A stretch of 53,459 bases of DNA from Anaerophaga thermohalophila str. Valhall. Lineage in GTDB: Bacteria; Bacteroidota; Bacteroidia; Bacteroidales; Marinilabiliaceae. Where the stretch lies: the NCBI RefSeq assembly GCF_000250735.1, contig NZ_AHZV01000366.1, forward strand, positions 1 through 53,459, read 5' to 3'. The position numbers and the translations under genes were made by a program. The notes beneath the pieces were generated by a model. It ran no database searches. It was not told where the DNA came from and was given only the letters and a program-made list of their open reading frames with translations. This document shows, piece after piece, positions 9,362-19,100 of this stretch. How positions within the stretch are numbered: position 1 is the first letter of the stretch; each line of letters begins with the position of its first letter.

Positions 9362-10825
9362 ATGCGGGTTGAAGAAGATTTTCTGGGAAAGAAAGAAATA
9401 GAAGAGCAGCATCTATTCGGCATTCACTCTTTGCGTGCACGGGAAAATTTTGACAATTCCACACTGTTCCCGGTTGAATGGTATCGTGCCATAGGACTGG
9501 TGAAACTGGCATACTACAAAACTTATCGGAAATTCAGGGACACGGCAAGAGAGAAAAGTCTGCCTTCTCCCGGCGGGCACATGTGGTTGCCGGATAAAAT
9601 AATTGATGCCCTCGAAAATGCTGCTGTCGAGGTTTCTGAGGGCAGGCATTTCAGTCATTTTATTGTCCCTGCCGTTCAGGGTGGTGCAGGAACCAGCATC
9701 AACATGAATGTGAACGAAATTATTGCAAATGTTGCTTTGCTGAAAACGGGACGCAAACCGGGCGATTACCACTATATTGATCCCCTTGACCACGCAAATA
9801 TCTACCAATCTACCAACGATGTTATCCCCACCGCTCTTCACATCGCATTAATACAATTGACCGACAGACTGGAAAAGGCCATTAATGCCACGAGAAGCGC
9901 TATGGAGACATTAGAACAAACCTATAGAAACGAAATTCGTCAGGCCTATACCCAGATGCAAAAAGCGGTTCCTTCAACCTATGGCAATCTTTTTGCCAGT
10001 TACAGTGATGCCCTGTCACGCGACTGGTGGAGAACCTCACGCATAAAGGAACGTCTGAAAGAAGTGAATATTGGTGGAGGAGCAGCCGGAACCGGAATGG
10101 GAATACCGCGGTTCTTTATTCTTCAGGTAACAAAAGAGTTGCGAAAAATAACGGGATTGCCCCTCGCTCAATCAGAAAATATGGTCGACGCGACAATGAA
10201 TAACGACGCCCTTGTAGAATCACATGCCATTCTAAAAGCACTCGCCGTTAATCTCGAAAAGATATCCGCTGACCTGAGACTTCTGGCGGCCGACCTTTTT
10301 GTCCACTCGTCGGTAAAAATTCCTCAAAAGCAAATGGGAAGCTCAATGATGCCCGGCAAAGTCAATCCTGTCATCCCGGAATTCCAGATTTCAATAAGTC
10401 ACAAGGTATATGCTAACGATCAGATGATAGCGAATCTTGCAGCCAGGGGGTGCCTCGATCTTAATGCCTACCTGCCTTCCATTGGCCTGGCTTTTATAGA
10501 AAGCTTCAATCTTTTGTGCTCGGGATGTAAAAGTATGACGGAAAATTTACTCAAAGATATGAAGGTTTCTGCCAAAAATGAGCAGGATGACGTATTCAAA
10601 AATCCTTCTATCACCACTGCACTTGTTCCTTACATCGGACATAAGAAGGCCGCCCTCCTTGCACGCGACATGAAGGAATCAAACACAACCGTTTTTGAAA
10701 GCAATGGCAAACTTGCCATTTTACCTGAAGGAAAAATTCAGCGAATTTTACAACCGTCGTCACTGACAGCTAAAGGCTTTAGTCTGAAAGATATCGATCC
10801 TGAAGAAACCGGTCACTCCGACTGA
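9362..10825 (+). CDS. Aspartase/fumarase superfamily lyase, probably aspartate ammonia-lyase-like
   Basis: 487 aa. N terminus RVEEDFLGKKEIEEQHLFGIHSLRARENF resembles aspartate ammonia-lyase; GTSINMNVNEIIAN (about residues 110-123) and the catalytic SS loop SSMMPGKVNPVIPE (about 327-340) are superfamily hallmarks. The family eliminates ammonia or water from aspartate or malate to give fumarate. The usual GRTHLQDA-type motif reads YTQMQKAVP near residue 195, so the conserved histidine and arginine there are absent, which may alter substrate or activity. It starts 12 nt after the response regulator and may be in its operon. Aspartase is the closest guess; a related specialised lyase is possible. 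Confidence 0.8.
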   Translation: MRVEEDFLGKKEIEEQHLFGIHSLRARENFDNSTLFPVEWYRAIGLVKLAYYKTYRKFRDTAREKSLPSPGGHMWLPDKIIDALENAAVEVSEGRHFSHFIVPAVQGGAGTSINMNVNEIIANVALLKTGRKPGDYHYIDPLDHANIYQSTNDVIPTALHIALIQLTDRLEKAINATRSAMETLEQTYRNEIRQAYTQMQKAVPSTYGNLFASYSDALSRDWWRTSRIKERLKEVNIGGGAAGTGMGIPRFFILQVTKELRKITGLPLAQSENMVDATMNNDALVESHAILKALAVNLEKISADLRLLAADLFVHSSVKIPQKQMGSSMMPGKVNPVIPEFQISISHKVYANDQMIANLAARGCLDLNAYLPSIGLAFIESFNLLCSGCKSMTENLLKDMKVSAKNEQDDVFKNPSITTALVPYIGHKKAALLARDMKESNTTVFESNGKLAILPEGKIQRILQPSSLTAKGFSLKDIDPEETGHSD

Positions 10826-10847
10826 TCTCATCCCGGTTAACAGGCTA

Positions 10848-11847
10848 TCATTGATTATCTTTTAATTTCTTAATGGCTGATGCTTTAATATACCAAATAT
10901 CCGAAGCCCCATTACCGCCGCCCAGCAACCATCTTTTTACAGAAGTATAAGTAACCTGGTCGGGCTTACCTTTCATTGAATTGCCTGAAAACAACAGCCA
11001 TTTTCCATCACCCGAAAATGCCGGACACCATTCATAGGCTGAAGTATTCACCATTCTTCCCATATTAACGGCCCGGCTCCACCCATCCTCTCGCAGAAAA
11101 GAAACATACAGATCGGCAGCGCCTATACCATTACCTCTCAGAGAACTAAATACCAATATCTTCCCGTCGGGTGAGATGGCCGGAGTCTGTTCAATTTTTT
11201 CTGTATTAACAGCAGCACCCAACTTTTGAACTTCTCCCCACGAATTGCCGTTCTTCTTTCTAACACAATAGATATCAAGTGCATCCCTTTCAAATGAAAG
11301 ACTATTACTATCATAATCTGCGCAAAAATATACATTGCCAGCACTATCTACAGAAACCGACATTTCATTCCCGGAATCACTGCTAAACTCGGTTAGTTCA
11401 GGACTACTCCAACTGTCATCTTCCTGACGAAGGCACCTCCAGATATTAAAATTCCGAACTTCATCCGTTGCACTCCGCGGACGGTCGGAAACGAAATAAA
11501 GAAACCGGCCATCAGGTGAAACAAAGGGGCTTAAATCAGTATTATCTCCTCCAGAAAAGGAAGCCACTTCAGGATGACTCCAGAAGCCATCTTCAAATCG
11601 CAGCCCGACAATGACCGAAAACCTGCCCGCACCCTTCACACAATAGTAAAATTCATCTCCGCTCGAAGCCATAGTTGCATGTATCTCATTCATTCCTGTT
11701 GATATAAGCGAGGGTGCCATCATCAATGAGCTGTCTTCTGCTTTGTCAAGAAAAAAAGAAATCGGATGGAGATTCTTCGTATGTCTGACCTTTTATTACC
11801 AGACACAAATTCAGAAACATTAATAAAACAACTATTTTGATTTGCAT
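10848..11847 (-). pseudogene. PD40/WD40-like beta-propeller protein with an apparent poly-T frameshift
   Basis: On the minus strand an ATG at 11847 starts a signal peptide (MQIKIVVLLMFLNLCLVIKG) and about 12 mature residues, then hits a stop just after a run of seven T (plus-strand A run 11751-11757). Dropping one T joins this to a 292-aa frame ending at 10848 that reads LDKAEDSSLMMAPSLI and then repeated PD40 propeller motifs (VSPDGRFLYFVSDR, ISPDGKILVFSSLR, FSGDGKWLLFSG). Intact relatives are secreted periplasmic or surface propellers, possibly sensing or glycan-related. As read, the propeller part lacks an export signal. The gene converges on the lyase with a 22-nt gap and no visible terminator. 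Sequencing error in the homopolymer is a live alternative. Confidence 0.7.
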
Positions 11848-12151
11848 AAAACAATAATAAAGTTTAAAACTGAGGGTTTTGGGGAGGGCACACATATAGT
11901 GCAATACTAAATTCTTACGATTAAGGCTTTCGGAAGTTTCGATTGAAATCTCCCGATAACACAAAATAATATTGGCACTACCCTTATTTTAGTGGTTAAT
12001 ATTTGTTGAAATGTGGTTTATAAATGTGGTTGAAATATTGTTGAAAAAAACAAAATACAAAATATAAGCTACGTTAAACTATATTTTAACTACATATAAA
12101 CAAATTGCAAGTTGTCATTAAATTCGTGGTAGAACCATAATATTTAGCCTT
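11848..12151. other. AT-rich intergenic region between divergent genes
   Basis: About 300 nt between the PD40 gene and hydF. It is very AT-rich, with short imperfect direct repeats of the form TTGAAATGTGGTT near 12008-12040. No coding region or RNA gene is seen. It presumably holds both divergent promoters. Confidence 0.5.
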
Positions 12152-12159
12152 TATCTTTG
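12152..12159 (+). promoter_or_regulatory. Candidate -7 element for hydF
   Basis: TATCTTTG fits TAnnTTTG. Transcription would begin near 12166, after the ATG at 12157 and before the ATG at 12196, which supports the latter as the hydF start. Confidence 0.5.
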
Positions 12160-12195
12160 ATATCTCATCGCTTTTTAATTACTTTTCAAAAAAAA

Positions 12196-13416
12196 ATGGC
12201 CAGGGACAGACAACCATTTATAGGGATATTCGGGAGACGAAACAACGGGAAAAGTACAATCATAAACCGCCTTGCCGGTCAGGAGATCGCAATAGTATCG
12301 GACACCCCGGGAACAACAACGGACCCTGTAAAAAAATCGTTCGAAATAACCGGTTTCGGAGCAGTGGTTTTGGTCGATACTGCCGGAACTGACGATATTG
12401 GCGACCTGGGGACAAAAAGAGTCTCCAAAACATTACAGTCCATCGATCTTATTGACCTGGCAATTCTGGTTATCACAGACAATCAGTTTGATGAACAGGA
12501 ACAAACCTTGATTAATGAATTCAGAAAACGGGAGGTACCCTTTATTGTTGTTCACAACAAGGAAGACCTTGGCAAAGCCGCCACGGAAACAAAAGAAAAA
12601 TATCTGAAAAACGGCGCCGAAGCCTTCCTGCCTCTTTCTCACGGAGAGGATATTGAACCTCTGATTCAAGTTATACGAACCTCAATTCCTGAATCAGCCT
12701 TTTCCACCCCGACACTTGTAGGTGACATAATCAAATACGGGGACATCGTTTTACTTATAACACCCATCGACATAGAAGCACCTGCAGGACGATTAATCCT
12801 TCCCCAGGTGCAAACAATAAGAGATATTCTGGACAACGATGCCGTTTGCGTTATTTTAAAAGAAAGAGAAACAGACTCATTCCTGGCTGAGACGCATATA
12901 AAACCAGCTTTGGCAATAACCGACTCGCAGGTATTTCCAAAAGCCGATGCCTCCATCCCCAGGGATATCCCATTAACCAGTTTTAGTATACTTATGGCCC
13001 GGCTAAAAGGGGACTTTGATCATTATATGAAGGGCACACCAGCTATTTCGAATCTAAAAAATGGTGACAGAGTACTAATGCTCGAATCGTGTTCTCATCA
13101 CGTTTCGTGCGACGATATAGGGAGAGTTAAAATTCCCCGGTGGATAAGAACCTATACCGGTAAAAATCTTGAGTTCGATGTAGTAGCAGGACTGGATGCT
13201 GTGAAACGTCCTATTACCGATTATGCACTGGTCATTCAATGCGGAGGTTGTATGATCACCCGCCGCCAGTTACATAACAGGCTTCGCCCCGCCATTGAGG
13301 CAGGCATCCCTGTCACCAACTATGGAATGGCTATTGCATGGGTTCATGGCATATACAAAAGAGCTATTGCACCTTTTTCGGTTGGACAAAAGGCACCATA
13401 CGACGACATTATTTAG
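12196..13416 (+). CDS. hydF: [FeFe]-hydrogenase maturation GTPase HydF
   Basis: 406 aa from the ATG at 12196, which starts MARDRQPFIGIFGRRNNGKS; an in-frame ATG at 12157 would add 13 unconserved residues and lies inside the promoter. GTPase motifs: G1 GRRNNGKS (residues 13-20), G3 DTAGTDD, G4 NKED. The C-terminal iron-sulfur domain shows CSHH near residue 299 and QCGGC near residue 348, matching the CxH...CxxC pattern with Gln in place of the usual His before the last pair. HydF is the scaffold on which the 2Fe H-cluster subcluster is built, with HydE and HydG; neither is adjacent. The TAG stop is formed with the first AG of a decayed repeat element. Confidence 0.9.
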   Translation: MARDRQPFIGIFGRRNNGKSTIINRLAGQEIAIVSDTPGTTTDPVKKSFEITGFGAVVLVDTAGTDDIGDLGTKRVSKTLQSIDLIDLAILVITDNQFDEQEQTLINEFRKREVPFIVVHNKEDLGKAATETKEKYLKNGAEAFLPLSHGEDIEPLIQVIRTSIPESAFSTPTLVGDIIKYGDIVLLITPIDIEAPAGRLILPQVQTIRDILDNDAVCVILKERETDSFLAETHIKPALAITDSQVFPKADASIPRDIPLTSFSILMARLKGDFDHYMKGTPAISNLKNGDRVLMLESCSHHVSCDDIGRVKIPRWIRTYTGKNLEFDVVAGLDAVKRPITDYALVIQCGGCMITRRQLHNRLRPAIEAGIPVTNYGMAIAWVHGIYKRAIAPFSVGQKAPYDDII

Positions 13417-13502
13417 TGTCTGACCATAAACAACTTTTGCATAATTTATAGACGGACATTATTTAATCTCTGTCCATAAAAGTCTCTTTTCAGGAACAGA
13501 CT
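13415..13502 (+). repeat. Decayed interspersed hairpin element (two fragments)
   Basis: 13415-13463 pairs the left end (AGTGTCTGACCATAAA) directly with a right end (TTTATAGACGGACAT), as if the middle were deleted. 13466-13502 is a second, hairpin-only remnant (CTCTGTCCATAAAAG ... AGGAACAGACTC). The block fills the gap between convergent hydF and lpxA and starts at the hydF stop codon. Confidence 0.6.
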
Positions 13503-13509
13503 CATCAAT

Positions 13510-14319
13510 TTATGATTCCACAGAAGCAGTCTGTCCGATAGCATTTTTAACAATACCTCTTTTCGACGCTTTTATGAAAGAAATAATCTGTCCCATTTCC
13601 GGGGTTGGATCAAGATAAGCCTGCACGTATTCAATGGCTTGCGAAATATTACGGCCCTGCTGGTAAATAGCACGGTATATTTCATGAATATTATCAATTT
13701 GTTCCCTGGAAAAACCACGACGCCGTAGTCCGACAATATTAATTCCGATATAGTATACAGGAACACCAAACACTTTGGTGAAAGGAGCTACATCAGAAAG
13801 GACACCGCTCATACCGGAAACCATGGAATGTGCCCCTATCCGGCAAAACTGGTGAACAGCACTCATTCCTCCAATCACTACCCAGTCTTCCAGAACAACC
13901 TCTCCTGCAAGCTGGACGCTATTGGAAACAACGCAATGATTTCCCACTTCCACATCATGCCCCAAATGGGTGTAAGCCATCAGTAAAGTATCACTACCAA
14001 CGCTGGTTACACCCCTGGCAGAGGTGCCTCTGTTTATGGTAACATATTCCCGGACAGTAGTACGATCACCAATCTCTACTGTAGAATACTCACCTTTAAA
14101 TTTAAGATCCTGAGGCTCGGCCGATATCACGGCTCCGGGGTATATTTTGCATTCCCTGCCAATGCGTGCCCCGGGATATATTATTGCATTCGAACCTACC
14201 CAGGTTCCGTCGCCTATCACAACATCTTTATCTATTTTTGCAAAAGCTTCAACTGTAACATTATTCCCGATTTTTGCATCAGGATGAATTTCAGCCCTGT
14301 TCGAAATGAGTTGCTCCAT
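13510..14319 (-). CDS. lpxA: UDP-N-acetylglucosamine acyltransferase LpxA
   Basis: 269 aa, normal for LpxA, which transfers a hydroxyacyl chain from acyl carrier protein to UDP-GlcNAc, the first step of lipid A synthesis. The N-terminal ~170 residues form a left-handed beta helix of hexapeptide repeats (KIGNNVTVEAFAKI, VIGDGTWVGSNAII). The catalytic histidine lies in GGMSAVHQFCRIG or the preceding THLGHDVEVGNH segment. The C terminus is the helical acyl-binding cap. It stands alone here, without lpxC/fabZ or lpxB, and converges on hydF. Confidence 0.95.
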   Translation of the reverse strand: MEQLISNRAEIHPDAKIGNNVTVEAFAKIDKDVVIGDGTWVGSNAIIYPGARIGRECKIYPGAVISAEPQDLKFKGEYSTVEIGDRTTVREYVTINRGTSARGVTSVGSDTLLMAYTHLGHDVEVGNHCVVSNSVQLAGEVVLEDWVVIGGMSAVHQFCRIGAHSMVSGMSGVLSDVAPFTKVFGVPVYYIGINIVGLRRRGFSREQIDNIHEIYRAIYQQGRNISQAIEYVQAYLDPTPEMGQIISFIKASKRGIVKNAIGQTASVES

Positions 14320-14349
14320 CTTTTCTTCGTCTAATCTGTTTAAAAATCG

Positions 14350-14378
14350 GAGGCTGACATATTTTTATGACAGCCCTC
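14350..14378 (-). other. Hairpin in the lpxA 5' leader
   Basis: Imperfect inverted repeat GAGGCTGACAT / ATGACAGCCCTC around a T-rich loop, 31 nt upstream of the lpxA start. On the minus strand it is followed by a short ATTTTTA run, so it could act as a weak terminator or attenuator. Function not established. Confidence 0.35.
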
Positions 14379-14546
14379 TGTTATCAAATTATTAACATTT
14401 CATCAATTTTACCTTATAGATATGACAATTCAGCAAAAAAAGACACGTACGAAAAATTTCGATAAATTCAGCGCAGCTTTCAACAAAAGATGTTAACACA
14501 TTAATAATCAATTAAATTCAAAATACATTTTTTTAATCATCAACAC

Positions 14547-14574
14547 AAAAAAGCCGGCTTCTTTCAAAGCCGGC
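14547..14574 (-). terminator. Intrinsic terminator downstream of gltD
   Basis: On the minus strand a GCCGGCTTT / AAGCCGGC stem with a short loop is followed by six T. It lies about 50 nt after the gltD stop and ends the gltB-gltD transcript. Confidence 0.85.
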
Positions 14575-14621
14575 ATCCAAAATAGGGGAACCAAAAAGTC
14601 AAATAACCCCTAACAAATCAT

Positions 14622-16043
14622 TTACTTCGTCGATAAATAATCATGAACATGAAGAGCTGCCTCACGACCTTTCGATATGGCCGTTACTACAAGGCTGGCA
14701 CCATTGGCTGCATCGCCGGCCGCAAAAATGCTGTCCTTCGTAGTGGCAAACTCCCCGTTGATTTTAACATTTCCGCGATTATCAAGTCCAAGTTCCAGTT
14801 CTTCCACCAGCCCCTTATGGATTGGATGAACAAACCCCATTGAGAGAAATACCAGATCAACCTCAATGGTTCTAAGAGTGTCTTCTTTTTCCTGCATAAC
14901 CCATCTGCCATTGTCCTGCATCCAGTCTACCTCCACAACTTCGACGCCCTTAAGACAGCCTTTTTCGCCTATAAACCTGCGTGTAGACAAGCTCCACATA
15001 CGTTCGCAGCCCTCTTCGTGCGATGTGGAAACCTTCATCACATTAGGCCAATAAGGCCATGGATTATCGGGCGTTCGTGAGACCGGCGGTTTGGGCATGA
15101 TCTCAATCTGAGTTACTTTGGAAGCTTTCTGGCGGTTGGCAGTCCCGACACAATCGCTGCCGGTGTCGCCACCTCCTATAACCATAACTTTCTTTCCCCG
15201 GGCATCAATTCGTTCATCAGGAGCAAAAGTCTCTCCGCGGTTGACCTTATTCTGTTGTTTCAGGTAATCCATAGCAAAGTATATGCCCTTTAGGTCGCGT
15301 CCCTCAACAGGCAGATCCCGCGGCTGCATAGCACCAATAGCCAAAACCACAGCGTCGTATTCATTCAGAATATCAGCTCCCTTTATATCTTTTCCGACGC
15401 AGGTATTAGTTCTGAATTCGATTCCTTCTGCTTCAAAAATCCTGAGTCTTCGGTCAATGACTTTTTTGTTGAGTTTAAAATCCGGTATTCCGTACCGCAA
15501 AAGTCCCCCAATGGCATCATCCTTCTCAAAAACAGTGACATTGTGCCCCCTCTGATTCAACTGATCGGCAACAGACAATCCTGAAGGCCCCGAACCAATG
15601 ACAGCCACCTTTTTCCCTGTCCTCTTTTTCGGAGGGCGTGGTTGAATTAAACCAAGCTTAAACGCCTTTTCAACTGTTGAAGCTTCATTTTCACGTATGG
15701 TAACCGCCTCATCATGAATAGCCAGCACACATGATTTCTCGCAGGGTGCAGGACAAACACGGCCGGTAAACTCAGGAAAACTGTTTGTAGAATGTAATAT
15801 TTCACTGGCAAGCTTGTAATCCTTACGGTAAAGAGCATCCTGCCATTCCGGAATTTTACTACCTACCGGGCATGCCCAATGGCAAAAGGGGATACCACAG
15901 TCCATACACCGCGATGCCTGTAACCGGCGATCCTCATCATTCAGGGTTTGCTCCACTTCACCATAATCATCAACCCGCTCATTAACAGGACGATTTCCAC
16001 TCAATTTTCTCTGAACTTCTATGAATCCTCTTGGATCTCCCAT
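14622..16043 (-). CDS. gltD: Glutamate synthase small subunit GltD
   Basis: 473 aa. The N-terminal iron-sulfur region has Cys46, Cys49, Cys54 and Cys58 in RCMDCGIPFCHWACPVG. An FAD-binding Rossmann motif VIGSGPSGLSVADQL lies near residue 151 and an NADPH-binding motif VIGGGDTGSDC near residue 289; the C-terminal FAAGDAANGASLVVTAI motif completes the FAD site. The subunit passes electrons from NAD(P)H to GltB for synthesis of glutamate from glutamine and 2-oxoglutarate. It lies 57 nt after gltB on the same strand, so the two form an operon. Confidence 0.96.
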   Translation of the reverse strand: MGDPRGFIEVQRKLSGNRPVNERVDDYGEVEQTLNDEDRRLQASRCMDCGIPFCHWACPVGSKIPEWQDALYRKDYKLASEILHSTNSFPEFTGRVCPAPCEKSCVLAIHDEAVTIRENEASTVEKAFKLGLIQPRPPKKRTGKKVAVIGSGPSGLSVADQLNQRGHNVTVFEKDDAIGGLLRYGIPDFKLNKKVIDRRLRIFEAEGIEFRTNTCVGKDIKGADILNEYDAVVLAIGAMQPRDLPVEGRDLKGIYFAMDYLKQQNKVNRGETFAPDERIDARGKKVMVIGGGDTGSDCVGTANRQKASKVTQIEIMPKPPVSRTPDNPWPYWPNVMKVSTSHEEGCERMWSLSTRRFIGEKGCLKGVEVVEVDWMQDNGRWVMQEKEDTLRTIEVDLVFLSMGFVHPIHKGLVEELELGLDNRGNVKINGEFATTKDSIFAAGDAANGASLVVTAISKGREAALHVHDYLSTK

Positions 16044-16100
16044 AGCTAATAACCATTATATGACTTTTGGATAATAATAAAGTCGTGATTAACATTTGAT

Positions 16101-19100
16101 TTACTCTCTCAGATGCGGAGCATCTTCCGTCTCACGCAATTTTTTCTCCAGTTCTTCAACCTTCTGCTGTTCCAGCACCTTCTTGTATTCAAACGGAATT
16201 ACTTTTACAAACCGTGGCAGATATTTATCCCAATTGACAAGCACCTCTCTGGCTTTAGCACTGTTGGTATGCAACAAATGCTTATGAAGAAGAAACTGGA
16301 GTTCCTGAACATCCTCATAGTCCTGAACGGGCAACAGATCAACCAACCCTTTGTTACAGAAAAAGTCAAAATTTCCTGTTTCATCCAACACATAGGCAAT
16401 TCCCCCGCTCATTCCTGCAGCAAAATTCCGTCCTGTTGGCCCGATCACTACAACACGACCTCCGGTCATGTATTCGCAGCAATGATCGCCGGTTCCCTCT
16501 ACTACAGCATTCGCACCCGAATTCCTTACCGCAAAGCGTTCACCGGCGATACCGTGGACATATAAATGACCACTGGTGGCGCCATACAGAACCGTATTAC
16601 CTATAATAATGTTCTCCTCGGGTTTAAACTTATGCCCCACCGGTGGCACAACAATTATTTTTCCGCCGGAAAGTCCTTTCCCAAGATAATCGTTAGCCTC
16701 TCCCTCAAGGCGAAAACTAACCCCGTTGACAAGAAAAGCACCAAAACTCTGACCTGCAGAACCGGAGAACGAACAATTAATCGTATTTTTTGGAAGCCCT
16801 TCTTCACCATATATCCTTGAAACTTCGCCTGATAACATGGCTCCGACGGCTCTGTCGGTATTGTTAACCGGATATGCCATCCAGACACGCGATCCGCTTT
16901 GAAGGGCAGGATGGGCTTCCTCAATAAGCTTCCTGTCAAGCACATCATCAATTTTATGATCCTGCTCCATGGTATTACGCAGCGGATATTTATGACCTTC
17001 TTCCGGGAAGTGCAATAATCCGGATAAATCCAATCCTCCGGTCTTCCAGTTTTTCACATCAGGGTCTCTTTCAAGCAGATCACTCCGGCCAATAATTTCA
17101 TCAAGGGATCGATATCCCATTTGAGCAAGTATCTCCCTCACTTCCATTGCAATGAAGGTAAAGAAGTTGATAAGATTTTTGTACTTACCGATAAACCGTT
17201 TCCTCAAAACCTCATCCTGCGTGGCAATTCCAGCCGGGCATGTATTCAAATGACATTTTCGCATCATTACGCAGCCCAGCACAATAAGGCTGGAGGTGGC
17301 AAAGCCATACTCTTCGGCCCCGAGAAGAGCCATTTTTACGACATCATGGCCGGTTTTTAACTGACCGTCGGTCTGCAATTTCACGCGCCCCCTCAGATTG
17401 TTGAGCACCAGCGTTTGTTGTGTTTCGGCAAGCCCTAATTCAACAGGTAATCCAGCATGCTTGATAGAGCTGGTGGGACTTGCCCCGGTACCTCCTTCGG
17501 TCCCGCTGATCACAATAAGATCGGCATGCGCTTTAGCCACCCCGGCTGCAACAGTACCAACACCGGTCTCGGAGACCAGCTTAACGCTAATTTTGGCCCC
17601 TGGGTTTGCATTCTTCAGATCAAAGATCAACTGGGCAAGGTCCTCAATTGAGTAGATATCATGATGCGGCGGAGGTGAAATCAGGGTAATCCCGGGGGTG
17701 GAGTGCCTCAGTTTGGCAATTACTTTATCCACTTTATATCCGGGTAACTGTCCGCCTTCTCCAGGCTTCGCTCCCTGAGCAATTTTTATTTGCAACTCAT
17801 CGGCATTGACAAGGTAATTATTGGTAACCCCAAACCGGCCGCTGGCCACCTGTTTTATGGCGCTTCTGGCCGGAGTGCTAAACCGTTTAGCATCTTCTCC
17901 TCCTTCACCTGTATTACTTCTTCCCCCAATTTCATTCATTGCCATAGCGAGGGCTTCATGCGCCTCTTTGGAAATAGAGCCGTAACTCATTGCGCCAGTC
18001 ACAAATCTTTTCATGATAGACTCAACAGGTTCTACCTCCTCAATATTAATGGGTGTACCGTTTTTAAATTTTAAAAAACCACGTAAAAACAGCGGTTTTC
18101 TATTGTCTTCCTCAACCTGGCGTGAATACTGCTTAAATTTATCGTAATCGTTTCTGGAAGTTGCCCATTGGAGTAACCCGATAGATTCGGGATTCCAGGC
18201 ATGTTTCTCTCCGTATCTTCTGTAAGCATAGGCTCCGGCACTTTCATACGGGCCTTTTGGCAATAACTCATCGAAAGCCTTCTGATGGAATTCAAGCGCC
18301 TCTTTAGCAATTTCCTCGAACCCGACCCCGCCAATCCGGGAGGTAGTTCCGGTAAAATATTTGTCAATTACTTCCTGTGAAATCCCGATGGCTTCAAAAA
18401 TCTGAGCTCCATGATAACTGCGCAGGGTCGAAATGCCCATTTTCGACAGCACTTTCAGCAAACCTTTGTCGACCGCCTTAATGTATCTCTCCCTTGCTTC
18501 ACTGTAAGAACCTTCAATTTTCCCCTGCTTCACCAGATCGTTAATAGCTGCAAAGCAAACGTAGGGATTAATCACACTGGCTCCATAGCCAAGCAATAAT
18601 GCAAAATGCATCACCTCACGGGCCTCACCCGTTTCAATAATCAAACCCACCTGCATCCTCCTTTTGGCCTTTATCAGATGATGATGAACTGCCGCGGTAG
18701 CGAGTAACGAAGGAATAGCGGCATTTTCAATGCTCACTCCCCTGTCGCTCAGAATAACATAATTATTCCCGTCATCCACGGCTTTCTCGGCCCGTAAGCA
18801 TATATCCTCCAACGCTTTCTCAAGTCCCATTCCGCCTTCCGAAGCACGGAAGAGCATAGGAATGGTGACATGAGTGAATTCCTCGCGGCGGTAATCTTTT
18901 ATTTTGCCCAGATCGGTATTGGTAATCAGCGGACTTGTAAATTTAACAGACCTGCAATGTTCAGGGCTTTCCATCAGCAGATTTTTAGACACAGAGCCAA
19001 TATAATTGGTGAGTGCCATTACAAGTCCTTCCCGGATTGGGTCTATGGCGGGATTTGTCACCTGTGCAAAATGCTGCCTGAAATAACTAAAAAGACGTTG

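Noticed and set aside
12157-12195. Upstream start for hydF
   Set aside because: It lies within the TATCTTTG promoter box, so it would not be transcribed.
14350-14378. Second terminator for gltD
   Set aside because: A much better terminator lies at 14547-14574; this hairpin lacks a solid T-run and is nearer lpxA.
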